From Bacteroidales bacterium (GTDB lineage Bacteria > Bacteroidota > Bacteroidia > Bacteroidales > UBA932), in NCBI GenBank assembly GCA_017560825.1, contig JAFZED010000073.1, positions 62,001 to 126,000 on the forward strand: a DNA stretch of 64,000 nt, in the 5' to 3' direction. Under the pieces are notes generated by a model. The model was given only the letters and a program-made list of their open reading frames with translations, did not search any database and was not told where the DNA came from. The translations under genes were made by a program, and so were the position numbers. Positions 35,398 to 44,600 of the stretch are shown here, piece by piece (positions within the stretch are counted from its first letter, which is position 1; every line of letters begins with the position of its first letter).

Positions 35398-36927
35398 TTA
35401 GAGCATCACGATCTTTGCTGTCGAGTTGTCCATTCCTGGCATTGTCCTACCTGCTGAGGCGTTCTTGTAAGTAGGGTCGCAGATTGTGTACTGCTTGCCG
35501 TTTACAGAGATCTTGTCGCCTGGAGTCTCAGTCGGGAAGCTGACTGCTGTTGCAAGGTGACCTGGGTAGTAGATGAGCACTACGTCAAGTCCGATGAGGT
35601 CTCTTACGATACGGGAGAAGAAGATCGAACGGTCCTCGCAGTCGCAGTACGGATAGTAGAGAGTCTCCTCAGGGAAGAATGAACGCTCATAACCCCATAC
35701 ATCGTTGTCAGTCTTGTACTCGAACGCTGTCTGAACGAAGTTGAGAAGGATGTTTACTGCCTCCCAAGTGTTCTTGCCCTCGATGCTTGCAGCAAGACCA
35801 GGGTAGAACTCTTCCTTCACCTTCTGCGCGATAGGAGCGCTTGCGTAGTGGTACCACTGGGTGTAAGGCATATCACGTCTGTATGTTGACGGATAGTCGT
35901 TCATAAAGGCAACGAGATTGAGGTTGACCTCAGAAGCGACCTCAAGGTCTGAGTACCTTGCAGAGCGGAGAACTCTCTGCTCAGACATCTGCTGCTCGAG
36001 ATTCTGCTCGTCCTGGATGCCGAGACGGAGTGACTTCTCACCTGGGAACTTGGTGTCGAAGAGGTATAGACCAGGAGCCTTCTCGTCTTCTGCAAGATAG
36101 TAGTGTGTTCCGTCGAGGTTCCAGTAAGTTCTTCCGTACATATCATCCGCAGTCGAAACAAGAGTGTGGAGCTTGCCGTCTCTTGAGCGGCCCATACGGA
36201 TCTTGTAACCTGACTGGTTCAGGAGGAATGACTGAAGCACCACTGCCTCATTTCTCTGCTCCGGCTTGTCGTAGATGGCCTTTGCCGCAGCTCCTGTGAG
36301 CTTGAGGTAACCCCAGTCACAGAGGTTGAGCTTCTCACGGATCGCGAGGCAGTCGCAGATGAGGTTGTCATAGGCCTTTCTTGAAAGGACCTTCCACATA
36401 TCTGCAACAGCTGCAGACCAAGAATTCTTGAGCTGGGCTCTTCTTGAAGGGTTGAAGTGAAGGCTGCAGAGTGAGCCATAGAAATCGAATGCGATTGCCA
36501 CCTCGTCAGTCTGCTCCTCGTACACCATAGGGATGATAGGCTCCGGGATCGGATCTGCAGGAAGCGGCTGGAAAACATCAGCTACCTCGATCTCGACTAC
36601 GTCAGTCTCGTCGATCTTGCTGAGATCCGGCATCAGGATAGGCTCTGTCTCAGGAACAGTCGAAGGAACTACCTGTGGCACTGCCTCCTTTGGATCGGCA
36701 ACTGGCTCGCAGCTGTCGTTCCAAACCCATTCCTTACTCATATAGTTGGCGAACTCCTCGTTCGCACGACGTCTGTACTCCTCGAATTCCTTTCTCTTCT
36801 GGTCGCGGTAGTCATTGAACTGCGACTGAGCCTGTTTCTTGTAAGCCTCGAAAGGGTTCTGCGCAGAAACGGCGGCAGGGAAAGAAATCATAGCAGCAAG
36901 AAGCGTCAGTATGATTCTGTTTTTCAT
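35398..36927 (-). CDS. Exported transglutaminase-like protein
   Basis: A 509-residue protein with a signal peptide (to about residue 22), a charged coiled-coil stretch (residues 25-65, EAYKKQAQSQFNDYRDQKRK), a Pro/Glu/Val-rich linker (75-140), then a long alpha/beta region. The C-terminal transglutaminase-like core has Cys430 in CDCEDRS, His457 in YYPGHLATAV and Asp484 in ICDPTYKNA, a plausible Cys-His-Asp triad. Such proteins are common in Bacteroidales and may act as periplasmic or surface cysteine proteases or amidases; no substrate is known. The upstream 190-residue exported protein lies 52 bp away on the same strand and may share an operon. Confidence 0.75.
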   Translation of the reverse strand: MKNRIILTLLAAMISFPAAVSAQNPFEAYKKQAQSQFNDYRDQKRKEFEEYRRRANEEFANYMSKEWVWNDSCEPVADPKEAVPQVVPSTVPETEPILMPDLSKIDETDVVEIEVADVFQPLPADPIPEPIIPMVYEEQTDEVAIAFDFYGSLCSLHFNPSRRAQLKNSWSAAVADMWKVLSRKAYDNLICDCLAIREKLNLCDWGYLKLTGAAAKAIYDKPEQRNEAVVLQSFLLNQSGYKIRMGRSRDGKLHTLVSTADDMYGRTYWNLDGTHYYLAEDEKAPGLYLFDTKFPGEKSLRLGIQDEQNLEQQMSEQRVLRSARYSDLEVASEVNLNLVAFMNDYPSTYRRDMPYTQWYHYASAPIAQKVKEEFYPGLAASIEGKNTWEAVNILLNFVQTAFEYKTDNDVWGYERSFFPEETLYYPYCDCEDRSIFFSRIVRDLIGLDVVLIYYPGHLATAVSFPTETPGDKISVNGKQYTICDPTYKNASAGRTMPGMDNSTAKIVML

Positions 36928-36979
36928 AAATCCTTATTTAGAATTTCCTTGTTGTTGTGACGATCCTGTCAGATCAGGA

Positions 36980-37552
36980 TTACTGCTTGAGAGTTGCAGT
37001 GAACACCTTGCGAGCCTCCTCCTGGTGGATTTCGTATCTTGGCTCACCGTTGCTTGTCTTGATGTTTGAGATGTTCTCAGCGAACTTGTTGTAAAGATCA
37101 TCGATCGATCCCTGGAACTCGATGCAGACATACACCTTGTACTGTTTGCTGTCAAGATAATAGATGGAAGTCTTTACAACTGGAGTGTTGCGAAGCACCT
37201 GTGAAGTGATTGTAGAGGTCTGGGACTTACGGTCAGTAGTGCTCTCAGCCAAAGCAGCTGCACTGTTGCCGTTTGAAACATACTGCGTCTTATCAACTAC
37301 AGCCTCTTCGAGCATCTGATACACTGCGCTCTCCATCTTTGCCGACAACGCTGCTCTCGCCTGCATCTCTGCAATGTTTCTTGCTGTCGACTCATTGAAA
37401 TGAGTACCCTCGCCCCAAGCTCTTGTCTGAGGCTTCTTTTCTGCATACTTCACGACTTTGTCCTTCTTTACCTTAGTCTGCTGAGCATCGGCAGTCGGAA
37501 CAACGATCATTGCAGCGCACACGAGCGCCAAAAGAGTAATAAACTTTTTCAT
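36980..37552 (-). CDS. Exported protein, LPP20-like
   Basis: A 190-residue protein with a signal peptide (MKKFITLLALVCAAMIVVPTADAQ). The core has the pattern STARNIAEMQARAALSAKM, then a Q-rich middle, a VVKTSIYYLDSKQYKVYVCIEF strand pair and a C-terminal helix, which resembles LPP20-type lipoproteins, although there is no lipobox. It is likely periplasmic. It has a strong promoter and heads a possible two-gene unit with the transglutaminase-like protein. Confidence 0.55.
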   Translation of the reverse strand: MKKFITLLALVCAAMIVVPTADAQQTKVKKDKVVKYAEKKPQTRAWGEGTHFNESTARNIAEMQARAALSAKMESAVYQMLEEAVVDKTQYVSNGNSAAALAESTTDRKSQTSTITSQVLRNTPVVKTSIYYLDSKQYKVYVCIEFQGSIDDLYNKFAENISNIKTSNGEPRYEIHQEEARKVFTATLKQ

Positions 37553-37591
37553 AGATAATATTGATTAATTGTTGATTTCGATACGAAGTAA

Positions 37592-37621
37592 CAAAGTTAT
37601 AGTTTTTTCACTTAATACCAA
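37592..37621 (-). promoter_or_regulatory. Predicted promoter of the LPP20-like gene
   Basis: Minus strand TTG (37619-37621), 19-bp spacer, TAACTTTG (37592-37599). 39 bp separate the box from the start codon. Confidence 0.65.
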
Positions 37622-37778
37622 GTAAATAATGGGGTTATTTACTGCCGGCGGGGCGTCCATCCTCCAGCTCCGGGGTACCGGTCCAGCTTACGTTGGTGAG
37701 GTTTTGTATAAAAAAAAGAAAAACTTTTAAAAAAGAGAAAAAAGATGTTAAAGAAAAAGCAAAATCCTCTACATCCGG

Positions 37779-37809
37779 TTGTCTTCTTGCAATCCCTTTC
37801 ATAATTTTG
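37779..37809 (+). promoter_or_regulatory. Predicted promoter of the small ORF-GNAT pair
   Basis: TTG (37779-37781), 20-bp spacer, TAATTTTG (37802-37809). About 70 nt of leader precede the ATG at 37887. The rest of the 334-bp gap from 37553 is A-rich and holds no other feature. Confidence 0.7.
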
Positions 37810-37886
37810 CGGACAACGTTCCGAAGAGAGTGCGCACTTTCAAAGAGGGGATGAAATGATGATGTCAAACGTTTAAAACTAAAATT

Positions 37887-38039
37887 ATGGCAAGACCGAT
37901 CAAAGAGACTCCGACACTTCGGGGAAAAGACGCAGAGAGATTCTTAAGGCTGATGGATGAACTCAAACCCGTCTCAAAAGAGGAACTCGAAAAAATCCGC
38001 GCCGACTACGAATTCATCAAAAGTATAGCAAAGTACTAG
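37887..38039 (+). CDS. 50-residue hypothetical protein paired with GNAT
   Basis: A short frame encoding 50 residues, starting MARPIKETPTLRGKDAERF and continuing with a charged, helical stretch ending KSIAKY. The ATG is preceded by AAACTAAAATT. It is three bases from the GNAT start codon and shares its promoter. The ETP.L.GKDA.RF start followed by a Lys/Glu-rich helix recalls small proteins that precede GNAT enzymes in other Bacteroidota, so the pair may be a toxin-antitoxin-like module; this is inference. It has no ribbon-helix-helix or HTH signature. Confidence 0.7.
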   Translation: MARPIKETPTLRGKDAERFLRLMDELKPVSKEELEKIRADYEFIKSIAKY

Positions 38040-38042
38040 ACT

Positions 38043-38606
38043 ATGTTCAAGGACACAGTGGGAAGATGGTTCGTCCGTCGTATGGAGGAGGGAGAGAGTG
38101 TCTCTTCATTTAATTGCGGGGATAAGTACCCGGACCTTAATGACTTTATTGCCAACGATGCGCCGCAGTATCGCAAAGAGTTACTCGCGGTAACGTATCT
38201 GGTTGAAGATAATGTCAAGTCAGTCGCATATTTCAGTTTAGCTAACGATAGAATCGGCATTGAAGATTTCGACAATTCAAATCTATTCAATAGATTCAGG
38301 AGAAAGCGATTCATCAATTCCAAAAGAATCAAACACTACCCTGCCGTCAAGATTTGCAGATTGGGCGTAGACCAGGAAAGTCAACATTACGGAATCGGCA
38401 CCACCCTGATGAATTACATAAAGATGTATTTTATGGACGACAACAAAACCGGATGCCGATACATAACGGTCGACGCACACACAGATGCAATACCATTCTA
38501 TCTAAAAAACGGTTTCAATTTCTTGCAAATTGACGACAAAAGCACAGACACCGACTCAGATTCTACACATCTTATGTTCTTCGACCTGATGTCCCTGAAG
38601 GCATAA
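38043..38606 (+). CDS. GNAT-family N-acetyltransferase
   Basis: A 187-residue acetyltransferase. Motif A (acetyl-CoA pyrophosphate loop) is QHYGIGTTLM near residues 114-123, preceded by the VKICRLGVDQ strand; motif B is AIPFYLKNGFNFL near residue 149, with the Tyr that usually acts as general acid. The N-terminal part is longer than in minimal GNATs and contains an IEDFDNSNLFNRFRRKRF segment. It is cotranscribed with the preceding 50-residue protein. Base composition is more AT-rich than in the dcw cluster, which fits an accessory gene. Confidence 0.85.
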   Translation: MFKDTVGRWFVRRMEEGESVSSFNCGDKYPDLNDFIANDAPQYRKELLAVTYLVEDNVKSVAYFSLANDRIGIEDFDNSNLFNRFRRKRFINSKRIKHYPAVKICRLGVDQESQHYGIGTTLMNYIKMYFMDDNKTGCRYITVDAHTDAIPFYLKNGFNFLQIDDKSTDTDSDSTHLMFFDLMSLKA

Positions 38607-38610
38607 ATGT

Positions 38611-38699
38611 ATCCTAAATAAACTGAGGTTTGCAATCATTCGTGCATTGCTCCAGCAAGGGCTGGGCGATGCACGAATGGCATTGTAGGAGCTTAGGAT
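38611..38699. terminator. Nested hairpin between convergent genes
   Basis: ATCCTAA (38611-38617) and TTAGGAT (38693-38699) enclose a long hairpin whose stem begins CATTCGTGCA and ends TGCACGAATG (38637-38679). No U-run, so the terminator role is uncertain, but it separates the convergent GNAT and FGE-sulfatase genes. Confidence 0.5.
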
Positions 38700-38702
38700 A
38701 GG

Positions 38703-40193
38703 TTAGTAGGAGGCGAGGCGAAAGCCCAAGTCAGAAGCCCTCGACATACTGAACCCTGACCGATAAGTCGTAGTTACAATCGTAATGTCAAGTTCATAAG
38801 AGCCACCTCTCATTGCTTTATACGTGTAAGATTGACGTTCTTGAAATGGATCTACAACATCTGCAGAAGAATAAGGAATATGATAATCACTACAAAATTC
38901 TTCTACATTTCCAGACATATCATAGATACCAAGTTCATTGGGTTTCTTAAGTTTTACTTCTTGAAGATTGTATTCCGAATTTTGGCTATACCACGCGACC
39001 TCATCAACAGAATCACTTCCAGCGTACACATAGCCTTTAGACTTATTACCTCCTTTGGCTGCAAATTCCCATTGGGCTTCTGTCGGCAGAACAAATGAAA
39101 AATCCAATATACGGCTTAACCTTCCAAGAAAATCATAGACTTCTGATTCGGATACATTAGTCATCGGATAATTTGGCATAATCTCCTCATCAAAAGTGCT
39201 GCCCGTCTCTTTCATAACAGCCTCCCACAGGTCCTGCGTCACTTCAGTCTCGCCGATATAATAATCCTGGGTCAAAGTCACATTATGAACAGGTGTACTC
39301 TCGTAATTAGGATTCTTTGAATATCCCATAGCAAAGGTACCCTTGTCGACCAAGACCATATTGAAGGAAACGTCGCCCACGTTATAAGTTTTAACAAGGT
39401 AAGACAAGCCCCAGCCGTTGTGATTGTCAATTGTAGGAATATTCATATAACCGCTCTTTCCTGGAGCAAGAACTTCATCTCTGAATTTCCTTGCGTATCG
39501 AGCATTGTTTTCCTTGTCATAAAAATGAAGCTCGTGAGGGCTGTATTCTGAGAAGTACACATAGTAATAGCCACTTTTACCAGATTCGGAAAGGCTATGA
39601 ACAAACTCCTTTGTGGTTGTAGAGAGTTTATTTGTAGCAATGTTATAATAAGTGCACATACTTGGTCCGAAGAAATTATAAGATGCTCCGGGTTCGCCCT
39701 CAAATCTAACTCGACCGGTAACAGGAGCAAGATGAGCATTTACAGTCAAAGTAGTGCCATCATAAAAATAAGTACCAGCCTCATCTCTGTAAACAATAGA
39801 TGTTTCATCCAAAGAGACACCCTCATAAGTCACCTCGAGAGCATTCTCGAAATAATAAGCCTGACAGTTGAGTTCCTGACCTTCTGAGATCTCTTCATAA
39901 AATTCGAGATTCCATTTGTCCGTACCTGCATCATAGAACGCTGCTCCCTGCACATACTCTTCGCCTACCAGGAACTGCAGGTAAACCTGAGAACCATCCT
40001 GCCAAGATGTTGATGTCGCACGAGTCGGAGCATCGAATGACTCCAAGGAACCATTGAACACAAGATTGGCAGTGAAAACTTTTTTACTTTCTTCCTGTTC
40101 CACCATTGATTCAACTTTCGAGCAGGACCAGCTCATCATTGCCGTAAACGCCATAGTTACAACAGCGCTACATAACATTTTTACTTTACTCAT
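38703..40193 (-). CDS. Lipoprotein with fimbrillin-like N-domain and FGE-sulfatase (SUMF1) domain
   Basis: A 496-residue exported lipoprotein (lipobox SWSC). Residues 30-260 form a beta-rich domain homologous to the N-terminal domain of the next gene (shared W.DG..V.. strand, AT.KW/AT.EW, RVRFEGEPG versus RLRFLGEPG, YYYV.F). Residues 275-496 are a SUMF1/FGE-like domain: GTFAMGYSKNP, YYIGETEVTQDLWEAVM, LPTEAQWEFAAKGG, YDMSGNVEEFCSD and a terminal RS.F...R..DLGFRLA. The two Cys of true formylglycine-generating enzymes are not seen, so it is likely non-enzymatic. It is the last gene of a four-gene surface operon. Confidence 0.78.
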   Translation of the reverse strand: MSKVKMLCSAVVTMAFTAMMSWSCSKVESMVEQEESKKVFTANLVFNGSLESFDAPTRATSTSWQDGSQVYLQFLVGEEYVQGAAFYDAGTDKWNLEFYEEISEGQELNCQAYYFENALEVTYEGVSLDETSIVYRDEAGTYFYDGTTLTVNAHLAPVTGRVRFEGEPGASYNFFGPSMCTYYNIATNKLSTTTKEFVHSLSESGKSGYYYVYFSEYSPHELHFYDKENNARYARKFRDEVLAPGKSGYMNIPTIDNHNGWGLSYLVKTYNVGDVSFNMVLVDKGTFAMGYSKNPNYESTPVHNVTLTQDYYIGETEVTQDLWEAVMKETGSTFDEEIMPNYPMTNVSESEVYDFLGRLSRILDFSFVLPTEAQWEFAAKGGNKSKGYVYAGSDSVDEVAWYSQNSEYNLQEVKLKKPNELGIYDMSGNVEEFCSDYHIPYSSADVVDPFQERQSYTYKAMRGGSYELDITIVTTTYRSGFSMSRASDLGFRLASY

Positions 40194-40219
40194 AATATTT
40201 GTATTTAATTAATTATCAA

Positions 40220-41671
40220 TTATAATGTATCATCTTCCGTCCATTCCTCATCATTCCAATCCTCGTTGTCTGCCCAATCATCTTTACCGATTGATCCGTC
40301 ATCAGCTGAATCTTCCCCTGTACCCCAGTCCTCATCTTCAGGCCAAACATCTTTAACGATTTCATCGCCTTCAGCTGAATCCTCGCCAGAACCCCAATCG
40401 GATTCATCGGACCAATTGTCTTTTCCTATCTCATCACCTTCTGTAGAATCTTCACCAGATCCCCAATCAGAATCACCAGACCAATCGTCCTTAACAACAT
40501 CATCACCTTCGCCAGCATTACCTTCAGTGTTCCAATCTTCCTCATCGTCGTCATCATATCCGTCCGAACTGATTCCATCACTCTCGTCTGTGGTAGTAAA
40601 ACTAGACTCCGGGCCATAAACAAGGCCTCTCGGATTCGACGCATATGCTCTCACATAGTAGGTAGTCGTCTTATCCAAACCACCAATCCTTACTGACAGA
40701 TTTACAGTAGGTTCAAATGAGTATGATGCAGATGTTTCCAGTGTCGGGGAAGCAGCTGTACCATACACAAATCCTGTAGACAGAAGCATTCCGTTTCCTT
40801 CGTCGAGAACTTGAGCCTGCAAGGTCGCAGCAGATCCCTTGACATTCGAAACAATTGTCTCCGACACTTGCGGAACAAAAATCTCCTTTGAATTATCCGG
40901 ATTGACCAAGGTCCATTTTCCCAAATTCTCAAAGGTCGGGACTGTCATATAGCCGCTTGTTCCAACGACAAGCACTTCTTCAGGAAATGAGCGGACATAC
41001 GCAGTATTGTATTCTCCTTCTATTGTAAGAGTACGTGATTTCGAATCAGCAAAAATAACATAGTAATAATTCGAACTTCCCTCTGGTCCGATTTCCACGG
41101 TTATTTTCTCTGACACTCTCGTAAAAACGTTGCTTGTGAAGGAGTACTCAGAGCAATACCTCAGTCCATCGACGGTGAATGTACGACCTGGTTCTCCAAG
41201 AAATCTCAGGCGTGAAGTCATCGGGGTCAATTTGGCCGAAATAACTAACAGCCCACCTTCAAACAAAGAATACGACGCATCAATGTCTTTAAACGAAGAA
41301 ACATCAGGACCTATTGTAATAATATCACCTGAGGCATCTTGAAGCCCATTAAACCAATACACCTCACATTGTGACTTATCAACTACAGACAAAGCCTTTT
41401 CCGTTTCTACCACCCACTCATCCGTAGCCGCGTTGTATGTGGCTAATCCTTTGACCTTCTTGGATGTAAACTGAACATGAATCACAGTTCCATCTTCCCA
41501 CGCGTACCCTGCCTTTGTGGCAACATAGTCCGAGCCTTCAATGTCACATTCGAACTTCATCTTGTAAATGTAGGGGCCACTCAAGCAGTCACCTGCTCCT
41601 TCCAAGTGAGAGCAGGAAACGCTGAAAAGTATCAACATCAGCACGCCTACTATTCCGATTATATATTTCAT
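40220..41671 (-). CDS. Lipoprotein with fimbrillin-like N-domain, FN3-like unit and Asp/Trp-rich repeat tail
   Basis: A 483-residue lipoprotein (start 41671 preferred over 41680; lipobox FSVSC). The N-terminal domain (about 20-255) matches that of the FGE-sulfatase lipoprotein downstream. One FN3-like unit follows (about 265-360, with the same TTTYYVRAYASNPRG pattern seen in the big repeat protein). The last ~110 residues are an acidic, Trp-punctuated tandem repeat with a 23-residue period. The three modules suggest a surface protein anchored in the outer membrane with a flexible, negatively charged tail. Function unknown. Confidence 0.75.
   Translation of the reverse strand: MKYIIGIVGVLMLILFSVSCSHLEGAGDCLSGPYIYKMKFECDIEGSDYVATKAGYAWEDGTVIHVQFTSKKVKGLATYNAATDEWVVETEKALSVVDKSQCEVYWFNGLQDASGDIITIGPDVSSFKDIDASYSLFEGGLLVISAKLTPMTSRLRFLGEPGRTFTVDGLRYCSEYSFTSNVFTRVSEKITVEIGPEGSSNYYYVIFADSKSRTLTIEGEYNTAYVRSFPEEVLVVGTSGYMTVPTFENLGKWTLVNPDNSKEIFVPQVSETIVSNVKGSAATLQAQVLDEGNGMLLSTGFVYGTAASPTLETSASYSFEPTVNLSVRIGGLDKTTTYYVRAYASNPRGLVYGPESSFTTTDESDGISSDGYDDDDEEDWNTEGNAGEGDDVVKDDWSGDSDWGSGEDSTEGDEIGKDNWSDESDWGSGEDSAEGDEIVKDVWPEDEDWGTGEDSADDGSIGKDDWADNEDWNDEEWTEDDTL
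40283..40489 (-). repeat. Three 69-bp (23-residue) tandem coding repeats
   Basis: Within the acidic tail three consecutive 23-residue units begin DDWSGDSDWGSGEDS, DNWSDESDWGSGEDS and DVWPEDEDWGTGEDS. Partial units flank them, so the tail contains a Trp about every 6-17 residues amid Asp/Glu/Ser/Gly. Confidence 0.85.
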
Positions 41672-41692
41672 ACTTCTCATATTATCAATATA

Positions 41693-44600
41693 TTAATCCC
41701 AATCCACTTCCGGCTTAAAGTCATCGGCATCGACATCAGACCGGCCAGGAGATTCCTCGGTTGTAAATGACATCTCTCCACCATATGCGATTCCCTTTTC
41801 ATTTACGGCGTAAGCCCTTACATAGTAGGTTGTCGATGCTCTCAGTGGAACAGATGGGGCTTCGAGTGCTGTGGTTTTTCCACAACTCAGTTTGTTCGAA
41901 TTCACATCAGGACCAGGGGATGTCGAGTAAACAAAGCCCGCATCCGACAAGATACCGTTATTCAGCGAGGCGACCTGAGCCGAAAATGAGGCCGAATTAT
42001 AGGTAACATTCGCAACTGTCACTGAAGTGAGATCCGGAAGCTTGATAGCTACTGTAGTGAATGCCACTTCTTCACCATAGGCTGTACCGATTTCATTCGA
42101 GACATAGGAGCGGACATAATAGGTTGTACCATCTGCAAGACCTGTAAGTTGAGACGTGTAATCCCCTGCCTGGACGCCACAGCTTATCTTGCTGTCATCA
42201 ATAGTAGGGCTCGATGATGTCGAGTAAACAAAACCAGTATCTGTCACTGTACCATGTCCGTCACTGGTTACACGTGATGACACAGTTGCGCCAGAAACAG
42301 TTATATCAGTAACTACCACTTTTGAAGAAGCAGGGAGTACGACTATGTACGGCGTAGTAAAAAGTACATGATTTCCATAATATGACACACCTGATTTCGC
42401 TGTCGCATAGGCACGTGCATAATACGTGGTATTTTCATTCAGGCCTGTAAGAGTGACTGTAAAATCTGAGGCAGTTTCCGTTGCGGCGACATGGCTATCT
42501 GCTACTGTAGGATCCTGAGTTGTCGACCAGCACACTCCACATTCGACAATCTCATTTCCTCCATAATAGGTGATGGTTCCGCTGATTGACGCAGATAAAG
42601 GCGTCACATCATCAGCCTGTCCCGTAGTCAACGCCATCTGATCAGGAACAGTTGCTACCTCGATGGTTTCACCATATGAAGTACCATTAGCGTTCTTTGC
42701 ATAGGCTCTGTACGAGTACACCTGATTTGGTTTCAATTCGCTCAATATAGAACTGAAATGTCCTGTTGTACCGCCGACCTTAATTACATCAGAAGACATA
42801 GTTGGAATTCCTTTACCTTCTACCCACATGAAACCTCTCTCTGTGATTGAAGCTCCATTATCAGTAACCACCTCTCCATTCAATGTGGCAGTTGACGGAG
42901 TTATGTCGGATGCAGATATAGTGTTGACAACAGGAGTCGAAGACAAGGTCACGAACTCTACAACAGAGCTGAATGCCACTCCCGCGGGGTTTACCGCATA
43001 AGCCTTTACATAGTACTTCTGATATATCTGTAATTCACTGACAGACAGAGTAAAGGCATCTTTAGCATACTGCTGGCTGACTTTGTCCGAAAGTTCCGGA
43101 TCTACTTCTGGAGAAGTGCTATAATAGAATCCCACTTCAGTCACTGTCGAACCGCCGTGTCCGATTACTGTACTCGAGAACTTAGCAGATGTCGATGTAA
43201 TATCAGAGACGTCAATTGACGAGAGGACCGGAAGACCGGCAGATGTACTGAACATCACGATCTCGCCTAATGAAGTTCCTTTTGAATTGACTGCATATGC
43301 ACGGAATGAGTACCTCTTGTTCTGCTCAAGATTATCAAGTCTGGCTGAAAATTCATCAGCTGACCCTTCTGCTTTCAACTTATGAGATTCCATTGTCGGA
43401 GTTCCGTCTCCCTGAATCCACACAAAACCCTTTTCTGTTATCTCTGCGCCATTATCACTGACTACTGAACCTGCAAGAAGTGCACTTGTAGATGTAATAT
43501 CAGTCACTCCGACTGTAACAACTGTCGGCGAAGATGATGAAGTTTTGAAAGTCTTCACTTCTCCATAAGCCACACCAGCTGTATTTACAGCATATGACTT
43601 CACATAATAGTCTGTGTTCGGCAGGAGTTCCTTTGCTTCCAACGAGAAATCATCTCCTGCATATGCCTGATTGACTTTCAGGGATGTCTCCGTATCCACA
43701 TCCTGCTCTGTGCTATAGTAGAAACCTACTTCAGATACGGTTTCTCCACCGTGATAGCTCACAACGCCTGAGAAAACCGCAGTGTTGGCAGTCACGGATG
43801 ATACGACAGCAGGCGAGACTTCAGGAAGATCGACAGGGGTTGTAAATCTAACTGGAGCGCCATAAGCCGTACCGAACTGGTTGACTGCATATGCGCAATA
43901 AGTATACTCCTTATTTGGAGACAGTCCTGCGACATAAGACATTGGTCCTGTGGTTCCGTCTATAACTCTCTTGTTCGAAGCGGTTGTAGGAACTGAATCG
44001 CCTTCCAACCATACAAATCCCCTCTCACTGACAGTTGATCCGCCATCACTTACAACCTCTCCAATAAACTCCGCAGATGTAGCAGTAACACCGGCCGGCT
44101 CAGATGTAAGGACAATCGGGGTTGTCGGGATATAAAATGGAACGATATCACCGAAAGAAAGATAATCCCCGTCCTTTATATAAGGTCTGAGGTAGTATTC
44201 TGTTGCATCGTCAAAGCCTGTCAAGGTTATTGTTACAAGACCTTGTTCTGAGTTACGTGTGGTTGCTGCAGACCATTTACCTGCCGTATGAGTTCCGTCA
44301 AGAGTAAGCGATGTCTGGTCTTTGCCGTAGCACACTCCGATTTCCGAAATCTGAACTCCGCTCCATATGTCGGCAGCAACTGAAATTTCTACGACACGGC
44401 TATCTTTGTCATAATTCAATATGGTCACATCCCCAAATCCTACATATTCCTCGATAGACTTGAGGCTGAAGGTTGTCACATCCGACTTGAATTCCAGTTC
44501 GTGGCCGTTGGTCACGAAGGAGCAGATGTAGTAATCTGTGCCATAGTATCGAGACGGAAGAGGGGCGCTGAAAGTATTGGCTTGCATAGTTGCGGTTACC

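Noticed and set aside
37635..37868. A 77-codon minus-strand frame upstream of the small ORF-GNAT pair.
   Set aside because: Low complexity (Phe/Ser/Leu), and it covers the plus-strand promoter.
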